A stretch of DNA of 64,000 nucleotides from Pipra filicauda (taxonomy: Eukaryota; Chordata; Aves; Passeriformes; Pipridae). The translations under genes and the position numbers were made by a program. The notes under the pieces were generated by a model. The model did no database searches and had not been told where the DNA came from. It worked only from the letters and a program-made list of their open reading frames with translations. The DNA lies in assembly GCF_003945595.2 (NCBI RefSeq), contig NW_024104357.1, forward strand, positions 1,103,782 through 1,167,781. Reading direction: 5' to 3'. Below, piece by piece: positions 49,387-60,910 of this stretch (its first letter is position 1; every line of letters starts with the position of its first letter).

Positions 49387-52300
49387 ATTTTTGATTTTTT
49401 TCTTTAATATAATTAAAGAAATCATTGCATCTGAGGACCTTAGAATCTAAGAGAAATACCACAGGACTTGACAAAAAAACAGATGACATCTAGCGTAAAA
49501 AGAATGGGATAAATACATGCAAGGCTAGTAGATCACTAGATTTTTTTAAAGGACTGTCAATTCACAGTTACCACACTTCTGATGGGAGGAAATAACCAAC
49601 AAAGGAACTGGTAACAGTGACTTCTAAAACTTCTTGTGCGATTGTGTCTGTAGGATGGCTAGAAATTTTAGTCATAGCTCAAGAAACACTGGGGGGAAAA
49701 TTGAGTTTTGAAGAGGAATTTGTAAGAAAAGAGGAAAGTTTTATGACCTGCAGCAGAGGGAAAGGCTAATGTGAGAAGTAGGAGGACAGCAGCTTTAGCA
49801 AGATACAGACAAGATTTAACTGGAAGCAAGGAGGGAGAGGCAGCATTGTGTGACTGTCCAGCCAGTGCTTTCTTTCACTGGTATCATACGGGAAATCTCA
49901 GGAATAAAATTTTATTTGAAAGAGAATAATTTATCTAAGTCATGATCTTGGCATTTGGTGGAGACACTATAATTAAAAAAACTTGATCAGATCTTCCAGT
50001 AACAAACCCTGTACTATGACAAGTAATATTCAGGTCACACTTCTCCTTTGAAGTTTTAATGGCCACTACAATTTTATGTTAGTCACTCACTTATGTTTGA
50101 AGTAGGCGTGCAAAGCCTTGGCTGCCTCCATTTGTCTATAACTACTTTAGAAGCTTCTGAAGGCACTGAACTCATAAAACTGCAGGCTTCAAAGAGCTTA
50201 TTCAAAGATTCCATTCTGCTGCTGCCATTTATCAAAGGGGCACTTTTAAAATATATATCTCTTTATAATAAAATGTTTTTAAAATATAAACCCGACGGTG
50301 GGGATGATTAAAACAAAATCTCCATTGGCTTCAATGGCAGCAGAACTGAGTTCCACAGCTTTAAATATCATATTTGTATTTCTACAAATAATGTTATAGT
50401 CAAGTAAATTGATAATATAATAAAGCAGAATTCAGTTTTCCTTCTTTTTTTCGCCCTGTATTAATTTTTTGCAACGTTACTGTGAATTTAACCTTGAACT
50501 TTAAATCAAATTTTAACTTTAACACCATAATACAGAAAAGGATTGTCCCTCCTAAAGAAAATAGAAGCTCCTGTTTTTAAGTAGAATTAACTCTATTGGG
50601 CAGGTGCAAACCTGAAAGATCAGTAGAATATTAATGTTAGATCATAATTTATTAAAAAATAGGACAAGAATCCTGTAATTTATCAATCCCATGATAGATC
50701 TTTCTGAGATCTAGTACATGATTTTAGATAAATCAGGTGGCATTGAGTTATTTTGTATCCTGTTTAAACAAGAATAACAATACCTACCTACATGGTACTC
50801 AGAGTGGCACAGCCTCTTGTTTAATCCAGATCATCAAAAAATAGCAGGAGACTTTCCATGAACTTTATTAGACCAGCCCTTTAACTCATCACCTTAACTT
50901 CTGTAAAGAATCATGACCTGTGGTGAAAGGGGTAGTGGATGTCTACAAAATGGGTATGATATCAACCAGCACTGATTTCAGAAATGCATCGTCAGGGTTA
51001 TAAAGTCCTCCTACTCCTGCCTTAATCCCACAGTTTGGTCCCTTGTTTTGTCTGCTCCAAGGGTGGACATCATAACACCCCATCTGTTGCCATGGGAATA
51101 GCTGTGATTCTGCAAATTCAGCTTTGTGCCTTCAAGATGAAATCAGGCAGAACAAAAGAAATGGGCAGTAGGGGTAAAGCCCTTGTTTAAGGACGAGGGC
51201 GATTTGATTCTAAATTCAGGCCTAAACTCTTTGTCCTTGTGGGATAACTCCCCACGGAGCACCTTTTGAAGTTACTGCCATTCTGTTGTTACTCACCTGG
51301 TTTTCCTGGTTGCTTTGGGAAGGGAATTTCACATCCAGTCTGTTTGAACACTGCCTAACAGAGTGGCCTGATTCAAGTCTCTCATCTCTTTATAGTACAA
51401 CTAAACAATGATAAAATGATGATAATGATATTGTAAACATAGGTAATAGCAGGGGGAATAGGCATCCAAACTTCAGTGCATTTTCTGCATTTTCACCGCT
51501 GTAATTTATCTACCACCTGAAGCATGGAAGAGTCTGCATTTGGGGCATATTCTGTTGGTTCATTCTTTGGCTTCCTTGTGAAATTGGCTTGCATAACCAT
51601 CCCAGAATAATTATTTCATTTTTCTATTCTGGAGTAATTTCCCCATGTAAGCAGTTTCTTTTCAATTACAAATAATATTCTGAAATAATTTCTCTGGTTT
51701 GGCTAACAATCATTTTTTTCTGAAATAAAATTATTATTATTTTATACCAATGTTCCCTACAACAGAAAATATCCTGGAACATCTAAATGATAGGTATCTG
51801 TTAGATCCCCTGTTTACACAAAACTTCAGAACCTGGACTTTTTAAACAAGTATGTATTTAGAAAGGTATTTCTTTTCTTCTGCAGGAGCATTGTTGCTTT
51901 ATTTAATTTAGTAGAGAAAGAAATTTGAGGATTGTACTACATCTACCAATCATTGTTTCCAGTTATTTTGAATTCTTGACTATTCCTGGAATTGATAGCA
52001 CTGCTTGGAAGAGTATGACTCTATTAGTGCCCTGCTTTAGAAGTAACACAGTTGCCAATCAATAAAAATTGGCATTGATGATATTTGAGAAATGCAGATA
52101 TTCCATGGTCTCCCTAGTTCCTGAAATATGAGGGTAAATTATGGGTTTACTGGGAGTGCTCTGCAAAATTCTGTTTCATCTTGGCAGAACCATTTAGGAA
52201 GGTCAACAGGGTGATATAGTCCTACACCCAATGTGGTAAGTGTGACTTGTGTGTAAGTCCAGAGGTCCTCCAGACTTCTGCCTGGAGATGGGTTTGATGG

Positions 52301-52740
52301 GGCTTTTTTTTTGCTGGATAGACAAAATTAAATTCTCTAAGTCTTTACAGTCTTGCTTTTGAAATAATTTTGACAAACTCTAGGCCTTTTTCACCCTAGA
52401 TTATTTTTTTTACCTCTTTTTTAAACCTCAGGATTACTGAACATAGGATTGGAAGGTGTCCTATGTATTGTGATGCCTTAGGTAAGACAAGGGGGACACA
52501 TGGGCTGATTCCTTCTCTGGAGGTTGTTGCAGTTTAGACCTTTACAGAGTCAGAGAAAGGACAGATGATTGTGACTCCCAGAACAGTGGTTACATTTCAA
52601 CCCATTGCAGCCAACAATGTCTTCTTTAACCAAAGATCGGACCAAATATTTATGGTGGAAAGAATAAAGAGGCCAAAGCAAATATTGCAGTAAATTGACT
52701 GAATATTTTGAGAGCTACTGAATAAGTCTTTTCAGATGAT

Positions 52741-52801
52741 GGTGTTACCAAACAGGTACAGACTTGAGCTGCATTCATTACAAATGTATACCTTGACACA
52801 A
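52741..52801 (-). other. Exon-like start with strong acceptor, frame uncertain
   Basis: A long pyrimidine tract ending TTCTGTTTTCTGCAG (acceptor at 52802-52803) precedes TTGTGTCAAGG. In the phase needed after the cassette at 53309-53426 it hits a stop after seven codons. In another phase it reads CVKVYICNECSSSLYLFG up to a possible G/GTAACA donor. So either an exon lies between, or the frame is broken. Low confidence in the right-hand part. Confidence 0.22.
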
Positions 52802-53308
52802 CTGCAGAAAACAGAATTAGCAAAAAGTTAAAAAGAATGACAAATTGGTTTTCATATACAACTGTAAAATATTTCAAACTGCTCCATGACAAAGGGTGAA
52901 ATAATGTGTCTAGCTAAGCTGGCATTATTGTATTAAACCTCAGCTTAAATTTTGCTGTTTCTATTTCAAATCCAAAGACAGGGATGTGCACTGAAAATCT
53001 GGTCTTTCCCATTTTAACATTTGTTCTAATAAATTGTACCACCTTCATCCACTTTGTATCACTTGCTTGTGTAATGAAAACATGCAGCACTCAGAAAAAC
53101 TGTGAAGGTATAAGAGCAAAGATAAGTATATGAACAAACTGCTTGAGGACAAAGCTGTAATCACACGGGAGCAGTTCTCTCTGAGGCTCTAAATACATTT
53201 TCAAAGCAGTATTTTGTACCTGATTAGCTCCTGGATGTAAATTTCAAAATAAATATTGGTATTCAGTTAAAGATAATTACTAGAGGCATTATGAGTCTGA
53301 ACACTTAC

Positions 53309-53426
53309 TGTCAAAAACAGTTGCTTGTTTAATAATGTAAACAGAGTGGGAACTATTACGTCTGAAACGCTTTGAATCACATCACAAGAAGATGAAAATA
53401 GCACTTGAAACAATAGAACAGGGATC
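53309..53426 (-). other. Exon-like cassette B of an unrecognised minus-strand gene
   Basis: 118 nt between a CACACAG acceptor (behind a pyrimidine-rich stretch) and an ACA/GTAAGTG donor. One base completes the codon left by cassette A; the remaining 39 codons are open (IPVLLFQVLFSSSCDVIQ, SVSDVIVPTLFTLLNKQLFL). The hydrophobic/Ser pattern looks like a beta-rich extracellular or repeat protein, but I cannot assign a family. Phase compatibility with cassette A is the main support. Confidence 0.38.
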
Positions 53427-53651
53427 CTGTGTGAATTTGGATGGAAGAACAAGGTGCAGAATCAAATTATCAACTATGTGTGGTGGGTAGTCCTTCTCTG
53501 CTACTCAGAATTCGAATGCCTTTCTAAAATCTCTTCAGCACTTTGTGAAATTCTTTGTGTGCTTTTAGCAAAAGATAACACACTGACATAAATTCCATTG
53601 TGCTAATCTGGTAACACCAAAAGAAGGCTAGGTTGTTAAAATCATACTTAC

Positions 53652-53770
53652 TGAATAAGTTCAGACATCTCCAAAGGTAATAATAACTCACTGTTGAGAA
53701 AACAAGATGAGGATCCAAAGACAGTGGCAGATACCACAAGTGCATTTTGAAATACAAAAGTATTGTCGTA
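53652..53770 (-). other. Exon-like cassette A of an unrecognised minus-strand gene
   Basis: 119 nt between a CTTTTTTTATTAG acceptor and a TTCA/GTAAGT donor, both strong. One frame is open for 39 codons (YDNTFVFQNALVVSATVFG, CFLNSELLLPLEMSELI) and leaves CA, which cassette B completes to a Gln codon. A second frame across it is also open, so the frame alone is weak evidence; the two splice sites and matching phase with B are stronger. Family unknown. Confidence 0.38.
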
Positions 53771-54294
53771 CTAATAAAAAAAGGCATTACTTTGAGTAGA
53801 AACAACTTAATATAGGAGATTCAGAAGTATGTCCATTCTTAGTAGATACCTCTTTCCAAATTTTCTCTTCAGCCTTAACCCAACCCAGCTATTAAAAGCC
53901 GTCAAAATGCCCTGACCTGAATCTTCAGGGTTCTAGAAGAAGAATAAATTATTACTCTGGGCTGCTTATGTGAAGTAAAGCTAATTAGTCCCATACTTTG
54001 AGAGACAGCCTATACTACACATAGCAGGGACCAAATGTCAGACAAGGAGTAACAAACTTCATAGAAGTTTTTTCACTGGCAAATTAATCAGAGCACCAAA
54101 AGGAAGGACAGTTGCACACAAGGTGAGCCTTTAAAAAGGACCATTACATGCTGAGGTACCCGGACAATGGCTGGTTGCACATTCCACTCAGGGGCTGAAG
54201 ATTGAGGAAAGGAGGACTGGCATGAGAAAAAACCTTATGAAGTTACAAGAACAATTTACTGATTATTTTTTAAGTCTAACAAAGGAAAAAAAAC

Positions 54295-54548
54295 CTCAAG
54301 AAGCTTGTATAGGATGAATCTTTCTACTAGATGATCACCCAGTGGTGCAATCTTCTGATCAATTCTCATTTTAAATATTGAGTTAGAATAGATTATGCTG
54401 AATAACAAAGGCTTATCATAATTTGGCCAAGATGGGATTCCATGCAACTTCATAGATAAAGGATTACAAGCTTCAACTGCCTCAATTTTGTAATTCTCTG
54501 TTATATCAGTGGAAGTATAATACACCTTGGCTTTTATGGTCACAAGTA
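54295..54548 (-). other. Exon-like open cassette upstream of A
   Basis: A GCATTTTTTTTTCAG acceptor (54549-54550) is followed by 254 nt open in one frame (84 codons: LVTIKAKVYYTSTDITENYK, ACNPLSMKLHGIPSWPNYDK, MRIDQKIAPLGDHLVERF) up to GAG/GTTTTT, a weak donor that would join cassette A in phase. It sits in the 168-codon open frame at 54256-54762. The peptide composition is protein-like, but I recognise no domain. If the donor is really GTTTTT, it may have decayed. Confidence 0.33.
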
Positions 54549-54762
54549 CTGAAAAAAAAATGCAGCATAAATACCAGATAAATTTATTAACATTTAAAAA
54601 AAGTATCAACAAAAAAAATATTTTTCTTAAACTGGGAGTATCACTTCTTAGAATTACCAGACCTGAGACCAGTGGACAAAGGAAAAGAAGCTGCCAAAGT
54701 TGCCAATACCTAACAAAAACGAGGGGTCCCAAAATGTTGTCACCACAGACCAAATGAAACAT

Positions 54763-57700
54763 GCTAACAAATGACCCCTATTTCAGACCTAAAATAAAAA
54801 CCAAGATAAATTTTCAGACAGTGGTTGCTAACCCAACAAAGATAACATATAGTCCATTCCTATAAAAATCTTGTATTATCATTCACTCCTAGGTCAATTT
54901 TACAGAAAGGATCAAAGCTCCTTAGACAAAACTCATGATAGTCTACAAGGATTCACAGTATGAACAAGAGGTTATAACAACTACTGGAAATATTGATTAT
55001 GTAGTTTACACATCTTTTTTTATCATTATTCAGATATAGGTGAGGTTGGGACATAACAGCAGCCTATTGGCAATGCTTTTGTTATACCTTTAACACAAAG
55101 GGTATTTCTAAGCTTGCATGGGATTATTTTTCTTGTATAATCTCACATAGCCATTACTATTCAGGGTGATGAATACTTCAGGAAACTGCTTTTTAAGCCT
55201 TTTCTTACACTAAGCAATCTTTATACTTGCCTATCTAGCTTGCAAAGGTCCTGTCCAGCACTTTCCCATTCTGTTAAATTTTTGGAAACACCTTGAGGCT
55301 CCCCTTTCCTTCACTGTGTCAGACACTGTGGGTGTCCTACCCATGCTGGACATGGCCAGCTGTGAATCCTTCCTCTTTTGATCCCCACACCACTCGCTCT
55401 TCATTCTTAAAAAACATTGGATCCTTATGGTTCTTTCCTCCAGAACTCTTTCACACCATTATTCATTCTCCTATTTCTGCAATGAGAAGACAAGCAGAGA
55501 TGAGATATTTGGTTGTCACACTGCATGCTGTTAATATCTTTGATCTGTGGACAATCACAGATCCTATTGTAGCTTCTGGTTCTGCCAGCTCTATATCTGA
55601 GCTTCATACCTTCCCTGTTTAGCTTTCTTTCTCATTTAATTATGCTTAAATCTGTAAATACCTATGCATTTATGTCTGGGATGTTCTTTGAGAAATGGTG
55701 GAACTGATTTGATCTATTATACAAAAGTTTCCATGTTACAACCAAAAAGATAAATGACACCAACCTGAGAATAAAACCTTGCTCCATTTGGCTCCCAGTC
55801 ATCTGCAGCAGTTTCCCTGGGGTGAGCTATTGGGAGGATATACAGAAGCAGGTGTGACTTTCATGTTGCTGTTAAGGTGAGGCCATTGTGACAAGAGCTG
55901 TGACTAGTTTTCATAAAGGTAGTTTGAAAAGACAAAACCAGGACATTGGCTTTGCTTCACAGGTAGGTGAAAGAAGGCAAGGGGCACAGCCAGAGGAACT
56001 AGGAACCAAGAACAGCCAGCTAGAGAAAGTTCTGTGATCAAAGTCCAAGAAAAGGGGTTTTTTTTCATGAAATTTTCCATTAGAGAAATTGAGGAGGCCT
56101 ATGTATTAAATTCCTGAGTTTTGAGGCACTGTAATAGAGCTGTCAAACAAAGATATAGAAAGTGCTACTGTTTCCACCAGACATGACAAGCTAAGGATTC
56201 CCAACAAAGTAAGGCCACCTGAAGAGGGATAATGAAAGTGATTACATCAGCAAAGAGGAAGGAACAATCCAGGTAAAGAGTTGGTGGATGTTTGATCTTG
56301 GAGGGTTGCTGTTACCTCCAGTGCAGTCATCCAAAGCTGTTTAAAAATTAAATAGGCTAAAAGAACAAGAATGCCTAGGATTTCTTCCAGGAATTTCTGT
56401 AGTTACCTACTAGGCATCAAAGGAGACTTCTTTTGAACCTTCAAATACACAAGGAGGTCATATGCATGAGTGACTGCAGATTTGGTAACCTATTGTTCAT
56501 TATTTTCTTTTATTGATTGTTTTACAGTCCTCAAGGTATGTGTGTTGCTTTCTGTGCCAAAAAAAAAAAAAAAAAGGTTTTTTTCCAGGAGTAACAGCAG
56601 CTGCCTATCCCTGTTAATGACAATAGCAACCTATTATTTTTCTCTATTAATTCTGATTAGGGGGTCTCAAAAGAATAGTAAGTCAAATTTTTATGATGAA
56701 TGATGTCTTGTAACCAGAAAAAAAGACATGTTGACCTAAGATATTTTCTTATTTAAAGATGACCTTTAAAAACATAAATTTGCAACAAGTTAATTACTTG
56801 GCTTAACCACTTTATTGATTTTTTTTTAAAAAGAGAACATGATGATATGCAATACTTGGATTATACTGACAATCAGGACAAAGAGACAAGCCAAAGCAAT
56901 GAGAAAATAGTGAAAAAGTATGGTTTCACCCGCAAATATAAATAGCCACTAATTAAACAGATGTAGTGAGAAAAATAATCTACTTATTTTATAACTCTAG
57001 GTGGCAGCAGTGGAACACAATAAAGAAAAATTTATGATTAAAATGATGATTATACTTGCTCCGTGTTAATGCCAATTCCATTAATTAAATACTGCCGATG
57101 GTGTTTCTTGACACAATATCATTTACACACTCTAGATGGCAGCAGCATCACAAAATACAGAAAAATAAGATTAATTGTATTCATGCTGTGTCTGAATGTG
57201 CAGTCCCTTCAAATTTTTGGAGGTTAAAGTTGGAGAAGTTAAAATGCAGATTCCCTGTAGGCATTTCCCACCACAAAAGGAGAAAAAAACTCTAATGGTG
57301 ATTGCTAAATATCATGTACAATTAGAGGTAAAGCACTTCTGAAGTAAGGTGATGTTTTACCATCCTACTAATGGAGAACTGATATGCAGAAAACATAAAT
57401 GACAGCACCTCCCCAGCTGGGTGTAGTATACTGATCCCAAAAATCTGTGCCTGTGCATACCTGTCATGGACCTTGCTTTGTGTGTTAAGAGAGCTACAGC
57501 TTTTGCAAGAGAAGGCAGTGACAGTAACTGTATCATGTATTCAGTCTTTAAAGTGCGAGTTTTTGCATATATCAGTTCACAAGGACTTCATGTGCATAAG
57601 TCTTGGTCAAAGGACTTTGAAGTGAAAAAAAGGCATTTGCTTTAGAATATACAAAGTTTTGGTAAAACCTATTTTGAATATTGTTTGACTAGAAAGCATC

Positions 57701-60589
57701 ATAGATGCCTGCTCAGCAGAAGGCTGATCTGGAGGCAGCAGCAGGAGGGACTGGGGGTGGGAACCACAAAACTTCATCTCCCCTTCTTTTTTCTCTCCTG
57801 ATGGAGACAAGGTCCCTACTGGATGAAAAGATCAAGCAGCCCAGTAATACCTTGATATTCAAGCCATTACCTGCCAGGTGAGCTTGCACAGAATTCTACA
57901 GAGAGTTATTGAAGTAGAGCAAGTCTGTTGTTCAGATTGTTGTGGATATTTGTCCCATGAAATTACACTGCACTTATGGCCAAAAGAACAAGCATCCACC
58001 AGAGACTGTGTGAGCAGCAGTGTGATACATCACCAAGTGTAGACATGGAACATTAAGGGAAATGGGGCACTCACTTTGTCCTGCTGGCTGGTGTATTACC
58101 CTCAGTCTCAGAGGCTTCTTGAGGGTTAAGAAGGTTATCATCTGGTCCAGTTTTAGTTGTGTTAGGAGCACATTTTGACAGAAATAGATTGTTGCCCAGT
58201 GCCATGGTAGGGTCATACTATGGAGGTGATTCCTTTGCCATGTCCTGGGAGTGTGCCTTGCTCAAAGGTACAAATCTCTGTGCTGAGTGAGATGTCTCAC
58301 TGGAGTCTGTTAGCGTGATCTATGAATAGGACTGTGTGAGAGACCCAAACATTAACTGGGGGCTTATCAGGTTTTTCCTTTTTCCCTTGGTCACTTGATA
58401 TTTACTTAATATGGAAAGGTTCTTGGTCTGTGCTACTTATTTAAAAAATGGATGTTTCATTAAATTATCATTTTGTTTTAAAAATTATTATATCTGTCTA
58501 GGAAAAAACTTCAAAGTAGGAAACTAAAATTTAGCTGGTATCACCGGTATTAAGCTAAAGCAAAAGTTAAGGCAGTCCACTTACTGAGTGAATACTGTCT
58601 GAAGTATTTTTATATAAATATATTTGTTAGCTATTGATAAATCAGATCTGAGTTAAATTATCAGATCATCAGTTCCAAAGACTGACTATAAACTCTAAAT
58701 AATTCATTTGGAGCTCATTGATTATAAACCCTAAAAGATTTCATCCACTGAATCTGTAACTCATAGGTGGTTAATATTTTGATAGGGAAATGAAAAAAAC
58801 CTTTAGCACCTGAACAAAACTGATTAAGATATGGAGTTGTCCTTTCCATTCTTCTATAGCGGCTCACGCCTTCCTTTTCTCAAAAGTGAGCTTATCCAAC
58901 TAGTGTTTCAGATTACTTAAAACTATTGGAAAGTTTTCGGCACTTTTCCCATCTAAACTCCAGGTGCTTATAATGAACAGGCCTAACTGCAGTTTCACGT
59001 CCTAAAATTGTGTTAAAAATGTTTTGGATGCCTCTCACCAAGGAAAGCAAGGATAAAAGTAGACACATGAAAATGCAAATATTGAAGATTGTAAAATATT
59101 TTCGACTCTTCTGTTCTCTTGGGAGAAGAGGTGAAGCATTCCCAGAACCAAGTGGTGCTGCTGGTACCGTGCTCCTCCCCGCAGGCTTTCTCCATAGCCA
59201 AAAAGGGGTCCCTGCACCGACCTACACAGGCTGCTCTCAATCTCTGCCATTAGGTGTTCTGAGGTTTCCATTTTCTGGTGAATACCAGGTGCCACTGGGA
59301 CTGTGAAGCATGATAGGAGCTGTTTGTTTTGACAGCCCTGTGTAACTTCATGGTGCAAGGCAATGATGTGTACAAGATCAGAGTTTCCTGAGGATTAGGC
59401 AGAGCTTAGCCACCTGTCCTGTAGGCACAAGTACCTGCTGGGGGTCTGTTCCAGGAAGGTACTGATTACATGGAATCAGTATTTTTTTTTCCAGTTAAAA
59501 TGAGATTCCTGTTGAACCTAAAACTGTGGCATTTATTTTGCCAGAAGTGTGTGTGCACATTCTCTCTTTCACTCCCTCCATGCTGCAGCCAGACAAAGCT
59601 GTTTCGCTGGTGGGATGAAAAAGCACAGTGAAAGTAAGAGCTCTGTATCCTTCACCTGGGCAACACTCTCTGCTTTGAACAGATTCTTTCATGGCTTGGA
59701 CAACTCTTGATAGTGGAGATCTCATTGGCTGATGCCAAGTAATGTTGTTGTGGGATGAGGGCAAGGACTGCTGCTGCCATCTCCCAAGTATTATGAAGAT
59801 ATATAGTAATAGCAGTAGTGTTATTTTCTGCCCACCATTTAATTTGTCACCTGAATAGCAGCTATATACTGCAAGAGACCAGTCAGCAGGGTTCATTGTT
59901 TTGTTTATTTCCTCATTATTGCAATGACTTTGAATATTTATTTTGAGGGGAATTCCTGTGCCTGGGACTATAACATACTTACCTGCTGTCTGACCTACTG
60001 TTTAGTCATACAGAGAAAGGATTGAAGACACATTCCAGAAAGAATACCTTGAAGTGGAGTAATGAAGGAAGGGGAACTATCCAAGAAGGCTATAGAATGT
60101 ATGTTTTCTTTGGAGAGGAAAAATTCATTAAGACACAAACATTTGGTGCATGTGCAGAAGTGCCTGTGTTGCTGATACAAAGCCACTTCACTGAAGTGCT
60201 GCTCTCAGCCTGGGAGGTACCAGCGTCGGCCAGAGACCCAAATCACTCCTTGCTTTGTGAACTCCTGCCACCATCAAGCGTAGAGGTGTCTTAATTTCCT
60301 GAAGTGACACAATGACTGAAGATGCTGAAAAGCACTGGTTGAGATTGTCACAGAACCATTCCAGCAGAACCTGGCTTCTTTAAAATGTTCTCCATCACTT
60401 TTTGCATTATTTTTTCTTATGTTTTGTAGATAATTCCTGTGGTTTCTTACACACAGCTCCTCCCTCCACCACTACAGTCTCACACTGTAGGCTACACTGG
60501 GTAACCAGAAATCTTAAAGAAAGTGATTCAACAGCTCCTTGATCTGCCTCTGGCAGACTTTCTCTACTGTTAGGGCCTTGGAGATATCA
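54763..60589. other. Intergenic or intronic; no named gene
   Basis: AT-rich sequence with an A17 run at 56559-56575. A minus-strand segment with donor AAA/GTGAGT (complement at 58069-58074) has an open upstream frame (GNNLFLSKCAPNTTKTGPDD, then NLLNPQEASETEGNT), but I see no convincing acceptor. Confidence 0.35.
56559..56575. repeat. Poly-A run (17 A)
   Basis: Uninterrupted A17; no retrocopy body recognised beside it. Confidence 0.95.
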
Positions 60590-60910
60590 CTAAATGTAGG
60601 GAAATTCTCCTACAAATATTTGAGTAAAAAAGAGATCTTTGCTCAATAGCATGTGAAGGTTAGGTAGTGAGGAGGAATTTTCTGCAGGAAATATAAACTG
60701 ATCCTTAGTAGAGATGATCATGGTAGGATCTTTCTTTAGAAGTCCATGAAATAAAAGCAACTCGGATAAAATTATAAATTGTTGTGTCAGGAAGATAAAG
60801 TACAATTTGGGTGAAAGCACTGTCCTGAAACAATTGTCATATTGATCAGCATAAACTTTTTGATAGAACTGTTCTGCTAATTTGAAATCATCTTCACCTG
60901 CTTTTTGCTG
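60590..60910 (-). other. Open exon-like segment with good acceptor, minus strand
   Basis: A pyrimidine-rich tract ending CTTATCTCACAG (acceptor at 60911-60912) is followed by 106 open codons to a TAG (QQKAGEDDFKLAEQFYQKVY, LLKKDPTMIISTKDQFIF, AENSSSLPNLHMLLSKDLFF). It could be a terminal exon, or a chance frame in a 172-codon open stretch (60590-61108) whose right half is GC-rich and unlike protein. No family recognised. Confidence 0.25.

Larger units (their letters stand above)
48805..52640. other. Intergenic or intronic; single splice-like signals only
   Basis: No gene recognised. On the minus strand two segments have a strong donor and an open frame: one ending at 50092 (A/GTGAGTGAC; upstream frame includes MESLNKLFEACSFM) and one ending at about 51298 (CCAG/GTGAGTAAC, 58 nt back to a TTAG acceptor). 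Either could be an exon of the unknown minus-strand locus at 53-54 kb, or chance. Confidence 0.25.
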
